This document shows, in pieces, positions 44,676 to 54,046 of a stretch of 64,000 nucleotides of DNA (position 1 is its first letter; the number at the start of each line of letters is the position of its first letter). Origin of the DNA: OLB6 sp964620125 (GTDB lineage: Bacteria; Bacteroidota; Ignavibacteria; Kapaibacteriales; Kapaibacteriaceae); contig CAZUGQ010000013.1 in the NCBI GenBank assembly GCA_964620125.1, positions 1-64,000 of the forward strand, written 5' to 3'. The notes beneath the pieces were generated by a model. It saw nothing but the letters and a program-made list of their open reading frames with translations. It was not told the DNA's origin and made no database searches. A program made the translations under genes and the position numbers.

Positions 44676-45500
44676 TTAGCTCACCTTTCCTGCTACGATC
44701 ATTGCCTGCAAGGTCGGCGTCGGACGTCCGCCCTTCGGTTCAACTGTTATGGCGAACATCTGGGGTGCCGCTGATGGCTTCATCTCGAGTACCATCATGC
44801 CGTCTCCTTGCTTTCGCACCAAACCAAGGTCAATGGGTACACCACCCTCGATGGCCCACAGTTGGTAGTCCTTGTGGGAATCAAGCTCAGGAAGAGACCG
44901 CGCATCGATGATCACAGCATGTGTAGACCGATTCCACCACACATCAGCGCGCACCTGCTGATTGGGCTGAACACTTGCCAGCGAAATGCGCATCAGGTCG
45001 GCACTGGCAAACTGATTAAGAATACGTTCCAGGTTCACCTTATTGGCAGCAATGCTTGTGCTGCGCTGCTCGGCCTGGGCAAGCTCGTCCTTCGTCTGCT
45101 CCAGCTCAGTCTGTGTTTGTTGCAGCTGAATCCACGTAATACCGGAAGGCACAAGACCCACAGCCAGGCCGATGGATGCAGCAACAAGGTATCGTGACCA
45201 CTTGATAGGTTCCTTCGCAGGCTGAGGCATCTGAAACACTGGTGCATCCGCTTTGTGTTTATCCGCTTCTGCGGGCAACTGTTCTATCGCCTCGAGGATT
45301 TTCACACGAAGTGTGGCAGGGGGCTTGGCAGCAAGTTCCTTAGATGCCTGTTCAACAACATGAGCAATGACTTGAAGCTCCGAAGCTACTTCCGGATACA
45401 GTCCCACATGGTGCTCAACAATTGCACGTTCATCTTCTGTGCACGCTCCTGCTACATACAGTTCCAGTAATCCACTGTTGATGAGTTCTTGCGGCGTCAT
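44676..45500 (-). CDS. anti-sigma factor, RskA-like
   Basis: 274 residues. An N-terminal cytoplasmic ASD-like helix bundle (LINSGLLELYVAGACTEDERAIVEHH), one transmembrane helix (YLVAASIGLAVGLVPSGI near 115-135), a coiled coil (QLQQTQTELEQTKDELAQAEQ) and a periplasmic RskA_C domain (DVWWNRSTHAVIIDARSLPE; DYQLWAIEGGVPIDLGLV). It holds the adjacent ECF sigma factor inactive until a periplasmic signal triggers release. The zinc HxxxCxxC is absent. Its start overlaps the sigma factor stop, and an AGGGGGCT lies at 45318. Confidence 0.88.
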   Translation of the reverse strand: MTPQELINSGLLELYVAGACTEDERAIVEHHVGLYPEVASELQVIAHVVEQASKELAAKPPATLRVKILEAIEQLPAEADKHKADAPVFQMPQPAKEPIKWSRYLVAASIGLAVGLVPSGITWIQLQQTQTELEQTKDELAQAEQRSTSIAANKVNLERILNQFASADLMRISLASVQPNQQVRADVWWNRSTHAVIIDARSLPELDSHKDYQLWAIEGGVPIDLGLVRKQGDGMMVLEMKPSAAPQMFAITVEPKGGRPTPTLQAMIVAGKVS

Positions 45501-46051
45501 GCGTTTCCTCCCAGATGCTTACGAAGAGAAACCATGGCCAGTCGAAGTCTACTCTTCACCGTGCCCAAAGGGATGTTGTGTTCGTCTGCCACCTCTTGCT
45601 GAGTAAACCCTTTGAAAAACATAAGGTCAACTATCTGGCGCTGAGCTTCGGGTAGATGTCCAAGAACGGAGGTAACGTCTAGAACGTCTTCGTAAGATGG
45701 TATGTCAGTCATGGCTTGTACAGGATATACGACTGACTCGTCGTCCTGGATTTCCATTGCATCACTTCGAAGTCTTACGGATGCACTTTTTAGGTGGTCG
45801 AGAGCGCGATTTCTGGCAATGTTCAGCATCCACGTAAACAGTGTGCCCTTGCTGGCATCAAATGACGATCGGCGCGTCCAAACGGCAACGAAGGTGTCCT
45901 GCACGACGTCCTCGGCTACGGCCTGATCCCGAACCAGCCGCACGACGATGCCGTAGAGCGTTGCACCGTAGGCGTCATAAATCTCGGCTATCGCACTTTG
46001 ATCTCCCGCAACCAGGCGGTCAATCAAACCTGGTATGTGGTTATTCAACAT
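45497..46051 (-). CDS. ECF RNA polymerase sigma factor (SigK-like)
   Basis: 184 residues. Region 2 has YGATLYGIVVRLVRDQAVAEDVVQDTFVAVW and TWMLNIARNRALDHLK; region 4 has LPEAQRQIVDLMFFKGFTQQEVA and PLGTVKSRLRLAMVSLRKHL. It pairs with the RskA-like anti-sigma factor downstream, as in SigK-type groups. It overlaps the MazG-like gene upstream by 11 bp, so the pair is probably co-translated with it. Confidence 0.93.
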   Translation of the reverse strand: MLNNHIPGLIDRLVAGDQSAIAEIYDAYGATLYGIVVRLVRDQAVAEDVVQDTFVAVWTRRSSFDASKGTLFTWMLNIARNRALDHLKSASVRLRSDAMEIQDDESVVYPVQAMTDIPSYEDVLDVTSVLGHLPEAQRQIVDLMFFKGFTQQEVADEHNIPLGTVKSRLRLAMVSLRKHLGGNA

Positions 46052-46400
46052 CGGCTGAGGGTGCGGTGTTTGGTTTCATCGACCTGAGCTTGGAGCACAC
46101 AGCGTACGCAAGGTTAACACCCGCTGCGTTACAGTAGTTGAACAGTGCGATAAAAACATCCGCTGCTTCTTCATCGAATGACGACTCTGGAATCTGCATG
46201 CCCTTCCAGCGTTTCTTTTCAATGTTCGCCAGTTCCCCTGCCTCTCCACAGAGTTCCAATGCAAAAAACTCGCGTACTCTTGGCGGATAGAAGGTGCGCT
46301 GGTGCATGTTGAATGCGTGCTGCACATGTCCAACGTGTTCTTCCACCATCCGAACAACACGATGATAATCCGCTACTTCCTCTTCATGTGGCTGTTGCAT
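46041..46400 (-). CDS. MazG-like nucleotide pyrophosphohydrolase
   Basis: 119 residues of all-alpha NTP pyrophosphatase fold. The metal-binding pattern reads ELCGEAGELANIEKKRWKG followed by EEAADVFIALFNYCNAAGV, matching the ExxE...ExxD layout. Members remove pyrophosphate from damaged or surplus nucleoside triphosphates. It has an 11-bp overlap with the ECF sigma gene, an unusual partnership that suggests shared stress control. Confidence 0.8.
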   Translation of the reverse strand: MQQPHEEEVADYHRVVRMVEEHVGHVQHAFNMHQRTFYPPRVREFFALELCGEAGELANIEKKRWKGMQIPESSFDEEAADVFIALFNYCNAAGVNLAYAVCSKLRSMKPNTAPSADVE

Positions 46401-46473
46401 TGAACGACGCTTTCGATGAATCTATTCTATTGTTTGACGGAAGTGAAGGTGATGCTCGGGTTCCGTGGGTCTA

Positions 46474-47145
46474 TCAATCTTCCTTCATTCTGTACCCAAC
46501 ACCACGCACACTCTGTACCATCTGAGCTCTGTCTGGCCGTTCGATTTTCTTTCGCAGGCGCTTAATGTACACGTCAATGATGTTGCTCTCAGGGTCAAAG
46601 TTGTGTTTCCAAACGTGTTGCATGATCATGGACCTGCTTAGGATGCGTTCCTTGTTGCGCATCAGGTACTCCAACAACGCATACTCTTTTGTTGTTAGCT
46701 CGATCTCCTGACCATCTCGATATGCCATGTGAGTAACCATGTCTAACGTTAGATCTCCACATGTGAGCTTGGTGGTTTTTTCGGTGGAAGAACGTCGGAG
46801 TATTGACCGTAGTCGAGCGGCAAGTTCTTCGAAGTGAAAGGGCTTTGCCAGGTAGTCGTCTGCACCCAGATCCAAACCCTGCACCCTGTCCTCAGTAGTG
46901 CCTCTGGCCGTAAGCATGAGTACAGGCGTTGCATTGCCAGCAGACCGAAGTGCTTTCAGGACGCTGTATCCGTCAAGCTTTGGGAGCATGACGTCGAGCA
47001 CGATAGCATCGAACACATTAGCCGAGGCCAGCTGCAAACCCTCTTCACCGTCGGCAGCAGTCTCCACGATGTATCGCTCCTCTTCCAGTCCTCGTTTGAT
47101 GAACGAGGCCACTTTACGCTCGTCTTCAACAACAAGAATTCGCAT
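46474..47145 (-). CDS. OmpR/PhoB-family response regulator
   Basis: 223 residues. Receiver: VVEDERKVASFIKRGLEEE, phospho-acceptor Asp in IVLDVMLPKLDGYSV near 51, Thr in LMLTARGTTEDRV, Lys in LAKPFHFEEL. Winged helix: LTTKEYALLEYLMRNKERILSR and IDVYIKRLRKKIE, ending VRGVGYRMKE. No histidine kinase is adjacent, so the partner is elsewhere. The upstream minus-strand TAACTTTC is one base from the TAnnTTTG element. It is divergent from holB. Confidence 0.92.
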   Translation of the reverse strand: MRILVVEDERKVASFIKRGLEEERYIVETAADGEEGLQLASANVFDAIVLDVMLPKLDGYSVLKALRSAGNATPVLMLTARGTTEDRVQGLDLGADDYLAKPFHFEELAARLRSILRRSSTEKTTKLTCGDLTLDMVTHMAYRDGQEIELTTKEYALLEYLMRNKERILSRSMIMQHVWKHNFDPESNIIDVYIKRLRKKIERPDRAQMVQSVRGVGYRMKED

Positions 47146-47192
47146 ACCGAAAGTTACGCAAGGCCCCTAAGCCGCCCCACCGATATTTGCAC

Positions 47193-48341
47193 ATGGCATG
47201 GGAACAGGTTATTGGGCAGGACACCGTTAAGCGGCTACTGCAAAGGGCCGTGGCCACTGGCCGATTACCGCACGCACTGCTCCTTACAGGATTGGATGGA
47301 TCAGGCGTGCTGGCCATTGCCATTGCATTGTCCCGAACACTTGTCTGCGAAGCTCCTCGCAAGGATGGTGTCCACGTCGATGCCTGTGGCGCTTGTCGGT
47401 CGTGCAGGCAGGCACTAACACTGCAGCACCCGAACATTACCATCGTTACGGCTCTCCCTGCCGGCAAGGCCGATATAGAGGCAGAGTTACCCACTGACGT
47501 CATTGAAGAGCTGTCCCATCAGATTCAACTCATTGCATCTGATCCCTACCAACCGTTTGGATTAACCGGAGCAACGCAGATTCGCATCGGTCAGATACGA
47601 GAGCTCAAGCGATCCATGGCACTATCTGCCGCTCAGGGGGGGTGGAGGGTGGTGATTCTTCACCATGTGGAGAACCTAACCACCGAGGCTTCGAATGCAT
47701 TCCTGAAAACTCTCGAAGAGCCGCACCGCAACGTTCTGCTCATCCTCACCAGTGCGGCACCCGAGCGAGTGTTGCCAACGATTGCTTCACGGTGCCAGCA
47801 GATGCACATCCCCCCCCTGGATGATGAGGATCTGGTGGTTGCACTCATCAAAGAAGGAGTGGATGCTCAGGAAGCTACACTCCTTGCACCGTTTGCAGAA
47901 GGAGACTTTACTCTCTCCAGAGCACTGCTGCGAGAAGATGTACAGGCTGAACGAACAGAAGCCATAAACCTGCTTCGTGCTGCACTCAAACCGAAAGAGT
48001 ACCGCGTTGGCCTGGTTGAAGCAGTAAACAATGCTGCCGATCGTAAGGATCGGCAACGAGCTCTCCTGATGTTGAGTTTGCTGGCTCTCTGGCTGCGCGA
48101 TGTTCAGATGGTTTGTTCGTATGGCGACGGCAGTTCCCTTGCAAATGCGGATCAGCGAGACGTTGTGCTCCGATTTGCACAATCGTATGGCACGGCCGAC
48201 CTATCGGAGGCACTGCACATAATCGAACGCGCAGCTCGAGACATTCGCAGGAACGTTACCATCAATGTTGTGCTGCTTACTGCCCTTATGGAATTACGTC
48301 AACTTTTTACAGCCGCAGCTCGCCAGCTGGTGCGCTCATGA
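47193..48341 (+). CDS. holB: DNA polymerase III delta-prime-like subunit (HolB)
   Basis: Clamp-loader subunit, 382 residues from the ATG at 47193. WEQVIGQDTVKRLLQRAV is the start of the AAA+ module. The P-loop is degenerate (GLDGSGVLAIA, no Lys), as expected for delta-prime rather than tau/gamma. A zinc knot uses CEAP...CGACRSC, LTTEASNAFLKTLEEP is Walker B-like, and ASRCQQ holds the SRC arginine finger. A TTG six bases upstream is an alternative start. GATATTTG lies just upstream, close to a -7 element, so the mRNA could be nearly leaderless. Confidence 0.9.
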   Translation: MAWEQVIGQDTVKRLLQRAVATGRLPHALLLTGLDGSGVLAIAIALSRTLVCEAPRKDGVHVDACGACRSCRQALTLQHPNITIVTALPAGKADIEAELPTDVIEELSHQIQLIASDPYQPFGLTGATQIRIGQIRELKRSMALSAAQGGWRVVILHHVENLTTEASNAFLKTLEEPHRNVLLILTSAAPERVLPTIASRCQQMHIPPLDDEDLVVALIKEGVDAQEATLLAPFAEGDFTLSRALLREDVQAERTEAINLLRAALKPKEYRVGLVEAVNNAADRKDRQRALLMLSLLALWLRDVQMVCSYGDGSSLANADQRDVVLRFAQSYGTADLSEALHIIERAARDIRRNVTINVVLLTALMELRQLFTAAARQLVRS

Positions 48342-51300
48342 TGCTTCTTCGAACGCTCATCCTGTGTGTCTTCGTGTTCGCTCCCACGTTCATGCTGGCG
48401 CAAGGGTCATTGTTCCTTCGGTCCTTTTCAACCGATTCGGCCGGTAATCAGCTGGCCGCTGCAGTATACTTCGACCCGTCCGGCAGGATTACCAACTTCG
48501 AAGCGTCTGATGTAACGATAACCTACGGCAAAACGCCAGCTCGCGTGATTCGAGTAACGTGCACGCCACCGGAACGCAGTCCCGACGTGTCGTCCGTGCT
48601 CACCATTGACGTGTCAGGATCCATGAGGTTTGGTGGACCAAACATTGCCCTCGCACAAGCCGCAGCCCAAGCGTGGGTGAAAGCAATTAGTGGTGAATCT
48701 GAATGTGCGGTTACCGCATTTGACGACGGAGTTTTGCTACAATCAGACTTTACAACCGACAAGGATCGCCTGACTTCTGCCATCAACCGACTGCGTCCAC
48801 GAGGCGGCACCAGTTATGACCGAGGATTCCTTGATCCAGTCATGGGTGGGCTGGCGATTGCTCGCGAAGGCCGACACCGAAAGGTGATGGTTTTCCTTAC
48901 AGACGGCTTTGGATCCGTTAACCCAGATAGTGTGGTTGCCATGGCCCAGGCTAACGGCATCACCGTCTACTGTGTAACGCTTGGTTTGAACATGCCCGGT
49001 GTCTTGCAGTCCATAGCAGAACGCACAGGCGGTTTGTGGTTCGACAACGTAACCACTGTAGACCAGGCCGTTATGGCATACCAGCGAATTTTCGCCGATG
49101 CTACAGGTGCTGGGGGCTGTGAAATCGTGTGGGAGCCGCCAGTTGTCTGTGAATCATTCTCCGCTGTTACTGCTCAGGTGCATGGTACCACATACACCAC
49201 AACACTTCCAACTCTACCTACACGCAAAGGTGGATTCAACGTCAACACAACTGCAATCCGCTTTGACTCTGTAGAGCAGGACTTTCGAGAGTTCCGCATC
49301 CTGCCACTTTCAAACAAGGCAGTCATCCGCTCAATTCACCTTGATAGTCCTTCCCCGTTTGCAATCGTACATCCGCAGCTACCGATTGAGCTTAGCGCCG
49401 ATGATACACTGGTGATTCGAGTGCGTTGCACCAGGTTGGACAGCTCCTATATCGTTAGCACACTCGAAGTGAACGCCTATCCATGCCCCCTTCCAACGCT
49501 GTATGTGGCTGCGGGCAATCCGCAATCTCGACCGCAAACACCAACGCTTCGAGTGGTTCACCCAAACGGTGGCGAACGCTTTGTTGTGCGTTCCGATACG
49601 GTGCTTCAATGGGAAGGCTTACCACCAGACGTGCCCGTCAAGCTAGAAGTGAGCTACAATGGAGGCAAGACGTGGGATGTGATTGCAGACAACGCCACGA
49701 AACATAGATATAAGTGGCGGGTTCCGAATCGCGAGTCCGACTCATGTCTACTGCGTGCTTCCCATGTTCGTGAACAGAAAGATCGAACAAACCCGGTGCT
49801 TACCATACCCGGAGGACATTTTAGCGACGTTGCATTTTCGCCAGACGGCTCCTTGCTTGTTACGGCCGAAGAACCCAGCAAACAGGGAGGTGCAGACAGA
49901 CTTCCACCGGCAACAATCTGGAATGGTCAAACGGGTGCGGAAGTGCGAAAGCTAAAGGCAGCTGAACAGGTTTTATTCTCGGCTGACGGATCACGGCTGC
50001 TCACATGGAGCAGAGACAGTGTGAGCTTCTACTCCATGCCATCCGGCGCACACCTGTGGTCCTTACCAGTTTCCAGACTTCCACTACGCTGTGTTATGGA
50101 CAAGAGCGCACGAGTAGTTGTGATCGGTGGTGCGGATGGTGACAGGACAGTGGTAGTAAATGCTTCCGATGGCAAACCCACCTACACGCTTCCACGCCGT
50201 TGGCCTTCCATTTGTTGGGTAGACGTTTCGGCTAATGGAAAGTATATCGCCGTGTGTGAACGGGACAGCATGGTAAGCGTGTACGAGTATGGTGACACGG
50301 TTGGACGAAAGGTGAAAGCACCAGGCGTCGAACGATTCTATCGAGCTGCATTCTCACCGGATGCTCGCAAGCTTGTAACCACGGATTCGTATGGCGCTGC
50401 AACCATGTGGGATGTAGCCACCCTTGCTACTCCGCAACGAATTGCTACTCGACAGTTTAAGAATGACAACACGTACCTGACGTTCACCCCCGATGCCAGA
50501 AGGCTTGCCGTGGAGACAGGCAAGGATGAGACAAAAATCATCGACGTTGCAACAGGTGAACACGTTGTGAGCATTCGAAGACTGTCGGAACCTGGTGGAG
50601 CAAGTGAGGCTACCATCCTGCCCGATGGCACCACGCTTCTCCTGAGTACCCTAAGTTTTGCCAACGTGTTCGACGCACACACTGGAGTGCAACTGCTTCG
50701 CGTTCAGAGAGGCTATGGTAATCCAACAGCACCAGCCGATGGCAGGCGCTTGGCTGTGATCGGACCGAGTCGGCAGGTGCACGTTTACAACCTCGAAACT
50801 CCCCTCCTGCAACAGGACGTTAGTGATCGACTGTGGTCCATCTACCGTCCGCTTGCACGCCTGAAACCCGTACGCTTTCGGGAGCGTGCTGTAGGTCAGT
50901 CGGTCGACTCAATCGTTATCGATGGCATTGAGAACCCATCGTCGAGTAGTATTACAATCAAGGGTATTCGCATAGAGGGGGCTCAGGCAGCCGATTTTGG
51001 TGTGAACGCACCCAAGGAGTTTGTTCTCGGTCCCGGCGAAGTTCGGCCGCTTACATTTTCTTTCCATCCACATGCCGTTGGCGAGCGGGCTGCACTGATA
51101 GTGGCAGAAAGCGCGGGGGGAATCATCAGTGCACGTATCACTGGACGATGTATGGGTGGTGTGATAGCAGCAGGCGCAGATATGCGCGACCTTGGAGTTG
51201 TTGGCATTGCTGTTCCCACCACGATTCGTGTTGATAGTCTCATTGCCAACCAGGGGCTGCAACTCGTTACGGTTACAGGCATGCGAATTGCCGAAGGCTC

Positions 51301-52183
51301 GGACCCGGCAATCTCGCTTCCATTGCAGCCTTCCTTCCAGTTATTGCCCGGCGAGAGAAAGAGTTTCGACGTAGTGGTAACTGCCCCAACAGTAGGCAGA
51401 TATGCAACACAGATTGAGTTCGACATTGCAGGACTCGACGAACCATTGATAGCTCGTTTGTTTGTCCGAGCAGACAGTTCGGTGCGAATGGCACTGACCG
51501 GTGCAGACCCCACAACGTTTCGCAGCATCATGTTGCCAACCGCTGTTGTTCCACCACGGGGTACCATCGTTACGGGTGTGTACGACGTTTTGGGTTTAAT
51601 GGCTGGCTATAGCATCACAAATAACGTTGCCGTTCTCGTTGGTGGTGCACTACCATTGTTTAACCGCTGGTTTGGTGCAACTGGGTACGACGCCTCCTGG
51701 AGTGCAGCATGGTCCATTGGCGGTAAGGTAGGGTATGAGATTGCAAACAATGTGATTGCCGGCGGTGGGTACCAATTCGGGCAGAGTTACTACGACCAGG
51801 ACTACTCACCACAACTTGAGAGTAAGATCACCTTTCATGCACTCTGGACAACGGCTGGCTACGGCGATGATGACAGCCGCCTAAACCTGTACCTCGGTTA
51901 CGCCTTCAAGGATCACGTAACGCTTGCTGATGGCGAGTTCCGAGCCGATGCATTCTTGGGCGGCATTGCATACGATTACCGGTTTGCGGATAACTGGAAG
52001 GTATGCGCCGAAGCATTTTACATGCGAACCATGACGTTCGTGCCGTTAACCCTAACAGCTCGATACTTCAGGACTCACGACGCCTTCGAAGTTGGCCTGA
52101 GCTATGTTGGCATACGATCCGCTGATGCTGACTCCGGTGGCTGGCCCATTGTACCCATGCTCACGTGGGTTAAGCGCTGGTAG
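48338..52183 (+). CDS. large secreted VWA / beta-propeller / HYDIN-like / outer-membrane-barrel protein
   Basis: About 1281 residues; the ATG at 48338 overlaps the holB stop and opens a signal peptide (MLLRTLILCVFVFAPTFMLAQ). VWA domain near 80-260 with MIDAS LTIDVSGSMRFGG and VFLTDGFGS. An Ig-like region with LRVVHPNGGERF follows, then WD40/propeller-like repeats, each with an F(S/T)PD motif (VAFSPDGSLLVT; AAFSPDARKLVTT; LTFTPDARRLAVE). Next come two ASPM/HYDIN-like sandwich domains (GIRIEGAQAADFGVNAP; GMRIAEGSDPAISLP). It ends in about eight barrel strands (LNLYLGYAFKDHV to VGIRSADADSGG). Probably a surface protein with a membrane-embedded C-terminus; function unknown. Confidence 0.8.
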   Translation: MMLLRTLILCVFVFAPTFMLAQGSLFLRSFSTDSAGNQLAAAVYFDPSGRITNFEASDVTITYGKTPARVIRVTCTPPERSPDVSSVLTIDVSGSMRFGGPNIALAQAAAQAWVKAISGESECAVTAFDDGVLLQSDFTTDKDRLTSAINRLRPRGGTSYDRGFLDPVMGGLAIAREGRHRKVMVFLTDGFGSVNPDSVVAMAQANGITVYCVTLGLNMPGVLQSIAERTGGLWFDNVTTVDQAVMAYQRIFADATGAGGCEIVWEPPVVCESFSAVTAQVHGTTYTTTLPTLPTRKGGFNVNTTAIRFDSVEQDFREFRILPLSNKAVIRSIHLDSPSPFAIVHPQLPIELSADDTLVIRVRCTRLDSSYIVSTLEVNAYPCPLPTLYVAAGNPQSRPQTPTLRVVHPNGGERFVVRSDTVLQWEGLPPDVPVKLEVSYNGGKTWDVIADNATKHRYKWRVPNRESDSCLLRASHVREQKDRTNPVLTIPGGHFSDVAFSPDGSLLVTAEEPSKQGGADRLPPATIWNGQTGAEVRKLKAAEQVLFSADGSRLLTWSRDSVSFYSMPSGAHLWSLPVSRLPLRCVMDKSARVVVIGGADGDRTVVVNASDGKPTYTLPRRWPSICWVDVSANGKYIAVCERDSMVSVYEYGDTVGRKVKAPGVERFYRAAFSPDARKLVTTDSYGAATMWDVATLATPQRIATRQFKNDNTYLTFTPDARRLAVETGKDETKIIDVATGEHVVSIRRLSEPGGASEATILPDGTTLLLSTLSFANVFDAHTGVQLLRVQRGYGNPTAPADGRRLAVIGPSRQVHVYNLETPLLQQDVSDRLWSIYRPLARLKPVRFRERAVGQSVDSIVIDGIENPSSSSITIKGIRIEGAQAADFGVNAPKEFVLGPGEVRPLTFSFHPHAVGERAALIVAESAGGIISARITGRCMGGVIAAGADMRDLGVVGIAVPTTIRVDSLIANQGLQLVTVTGMRIAEGSDPAISLPLQPSFQLLPGERKSFDVVVTAPTVGRYATQIEFDIAGLDEPLIARLFVRADSSVRMALTGADPTTFRSIMLPTAVVPPRGTIVTGVYDVLGLMAGYSITNNVAVLVGGALPLFNRWFGATGYDASWSAAWSIGGKVGYEIANNVIAGGGYQFGQSYYDQDYSPQLESKITFHALWTTAGYGDDDSRLNLYLGYAFKDHVTLADGEFRADAFLGGIAYDYRFADNWKVCAEAFYMRTMTFVPLTLTARYFRTHDAFEVGLSYVGIRSADADSGGWPIVPMLTWVKRW

Positions 52184-54046
52184 TTAATGCAACGTGAACA
52201 CGAGCTCTGTTTGCCAAGCTTGCAACTCCACAGCAACGTTCGTGCTTGCTCGTTTCACACAGGCATTCGGAGCTAGAAACATCACGCCACTGTCGGCGGG
52301 TATTTCAATGCGCTGAGAGATGGGCTCATCTGAGAGATTCGAAACACATAACAGGCCTTGCCTGCTGTTCGGTGGAATCCGCAGGAATGCAATCAACGGT
52401 TTCTTCGTGTCGAGAACGATCAGGTGATCATGGATCGATGCATGTTCAAAGAATGCAGAACCATGAAGGATGCGCGACGTTCGAATGATCGCGGCAAGCA
52501 CAGCACTGTCGTGATTCCAATGGATAGGTACATCGGAGAATAACGGCAGCGTTTCAGGTGGATACTGAGCGGCCTCTTCTTCAGTAAAACCCAATCCGGT
52601 GTTCACTGGTGTTCGTTCACCAACCTCCATTCCTGCGTGAATGAAACCGATGCAACCGGGCACTACACGCAGAATGCTCCACACCGCCGCCACAGCCTCC
52701 TCGGATCCCCACCTCTGTATTGCTCGCATGGTGTTATGCGACTCGGGTGCAGCAAAGCAGCGCACTGGCAAGGGGCTTTTGGCAACATGGTGCAGGTGCG
52801 CCACAATCTCATCATAGGATATCGCAGCCAGCGGCAGATTTCCAATAGCTGCATCGTAACCATCATCAGCTGTCTGGTGGGTTACATTGAAGTTCTCCTC
52901 GAACAGTAGTAGCTCAGGCTTTGCTGCCCTCGCCTCGCGCATCACTCTCTTGCGCAAATCGCGGGGCAGAGCATGCCCCATATCGATCATCGCACCATCA
53001 ATATTCATGGTGCGAACGTAGTATGGAATGAACGACGCAATTGTATTCCATAACGGATGACTCCGGTATTCCTCTGTATCCAAGCCCCTTTCAAACATCC
53101 GCACGGTATTGTACGCCATGTATCGGTAATGCGGATGATCATGAAGCCGAAGGTAGGTTACGTCCGTCCACGGTGGCTGAGTGTCGTTCGGAGGCCAGTC
53201 AGCAAATGCACCGGGAACGCGCAGCATCCGTTGTTTTGGGCCGATGCCGCGCCACCCCGCGTCCGTTAGCTCCACACGGATAGGTGGAGGAGCAAAAAGA
53301 TTCTGATACTCTTCATCAGGTTCGGGCAGACCACCAAAGTCTCCTCGATCCACCTTCTCAGTTATCAGTCGAATTTGTTCTTCACTAAAGTGCGGGGGTC
53401 GCAGTCCATCTGGTAGTTCAGACACTTTTCCCTCATCAACCCAATAGAACCATTCCGGATTTGTAGGTACGAGCACAGAGTCCAAGCTTGCCGTTCGCAG
53501 CACCAACTCCAGCACCACACGAATGCCGAGTGCGTGGCACATTTCGAAGAGCACACGTGCTTGATCTTCGATGGACATTGACAGTGCCTCTTCTCCCAAG
53601 CGTGCATCTAGGTGCCACGGATGTCGCACGGAATAGGGTGACCCCAAAGTACCTTTCTTACCAGCTACGCCCACTTCAGTGATCGGCTGAAGTATCAGCG
53701 TATCAACGTCCATGCGAACAAGGTGCGGTAGCAAGGCGGCCAGTTTGACGAATGTTCCCGTTGTTCGCCAACCACTTTCTTCAACACCCGGCCCGTGATC
53801 GTACGAGGTGATATGCCGCACCATCCCATTGTACATCAAGGCGCGATCAAGCGACCACGGCCTTCCACGTCGACGACGTTCATCAGCGTCAACAAGCTGG
53901 AATTGGTGTAGAAAGTATGCCGGAGCGGAAGGAAACGTTACTGGGGTTGACGACCCGACCCAGAGACCCGGCACGGTATACGGCGGCCACTCCTTGCGCA
54001 GCATTGCACGGAGCTCCGAGCGTAACATTCGAATGAGTGGTGTCAT
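52184..54046 (-). CDS. GH13-like (alpha-amylase family) protein with degenerate active site
   Basis: 620 residues, cytoplasmic, with an (alpha/beta)8 barrel recognisable by TFVKLAALLPHLVRMDVDTLILQPI and VLFEMCHALGIRVVLEL. The nucleophile Asp355 (GAMIDMGH) and acid Glu383 or Glu384 (LLFEENF) are kept. The region II Arg is replaced by Met353, the region I DxxxNH is replaced by ELVLRT, and the region IV HD becomes His-Asn (ESHN, 435-438). A C-terminal beta domain follows. The changes affect residues that GH13 glycosidases and transglycosidases usually need, so the activity is uncertain. It overlaps the uvrC stop by an ATGA and abuts the preceding convergent gene. Confidence 0.7.
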   Translation of the reverse strand: MTPLIRMLRSELRAMLRKEWPPYTVPGLWVGSSTPVTFPSAPAYFLHQFQLVDADERRRRGRPWSLDRALMYNGMVRHITSYDHGPGVEESGWRTTGTFVKLAALLPHLVRMDVDTLILQPITEVGVAGKKGTLGSPYSVRHPWHLDARLGEEALSMSIEDQARVLFEMCHALGIRVVLELVLRTASLDSVLVPTNPEWFYWVDEGKVSELPDGLRPPHFSEEQIRLITEKVDRGDFGGLPEPDEEYQNLFAPPPIRVELTDAGWRGIGPKQRMLRVPGAFADWPPNDTQPPWTDVTYLRLHDHPHYRYMAYNTVRMFERGLDTEEYRSHPLWNTIASFIPYYVRTMNIDGAMIDMGHALPRDLRKRVMREARAAKPELLLFEENFNVTHQTADDGYDAAIGNLPLAAISYDEIVAHLHHVAKSPLPVRCFAAPESHNTMRAIQRWGSEEAVAAVWSILRVVPGCIGFIHAGMEVGERTPVNTGLGFTEEEAAQYPPETLPLFSDVPIHWNHDSAVLAAIIRTSRILHGSAFFEHASIHDHLIVLDTKKPLIAFLRIPPNSRQGLLCVSNLSDEPISQRIEIPADSGVMFLAPNACVKRASTNVAVELQAWQTELVFTLH

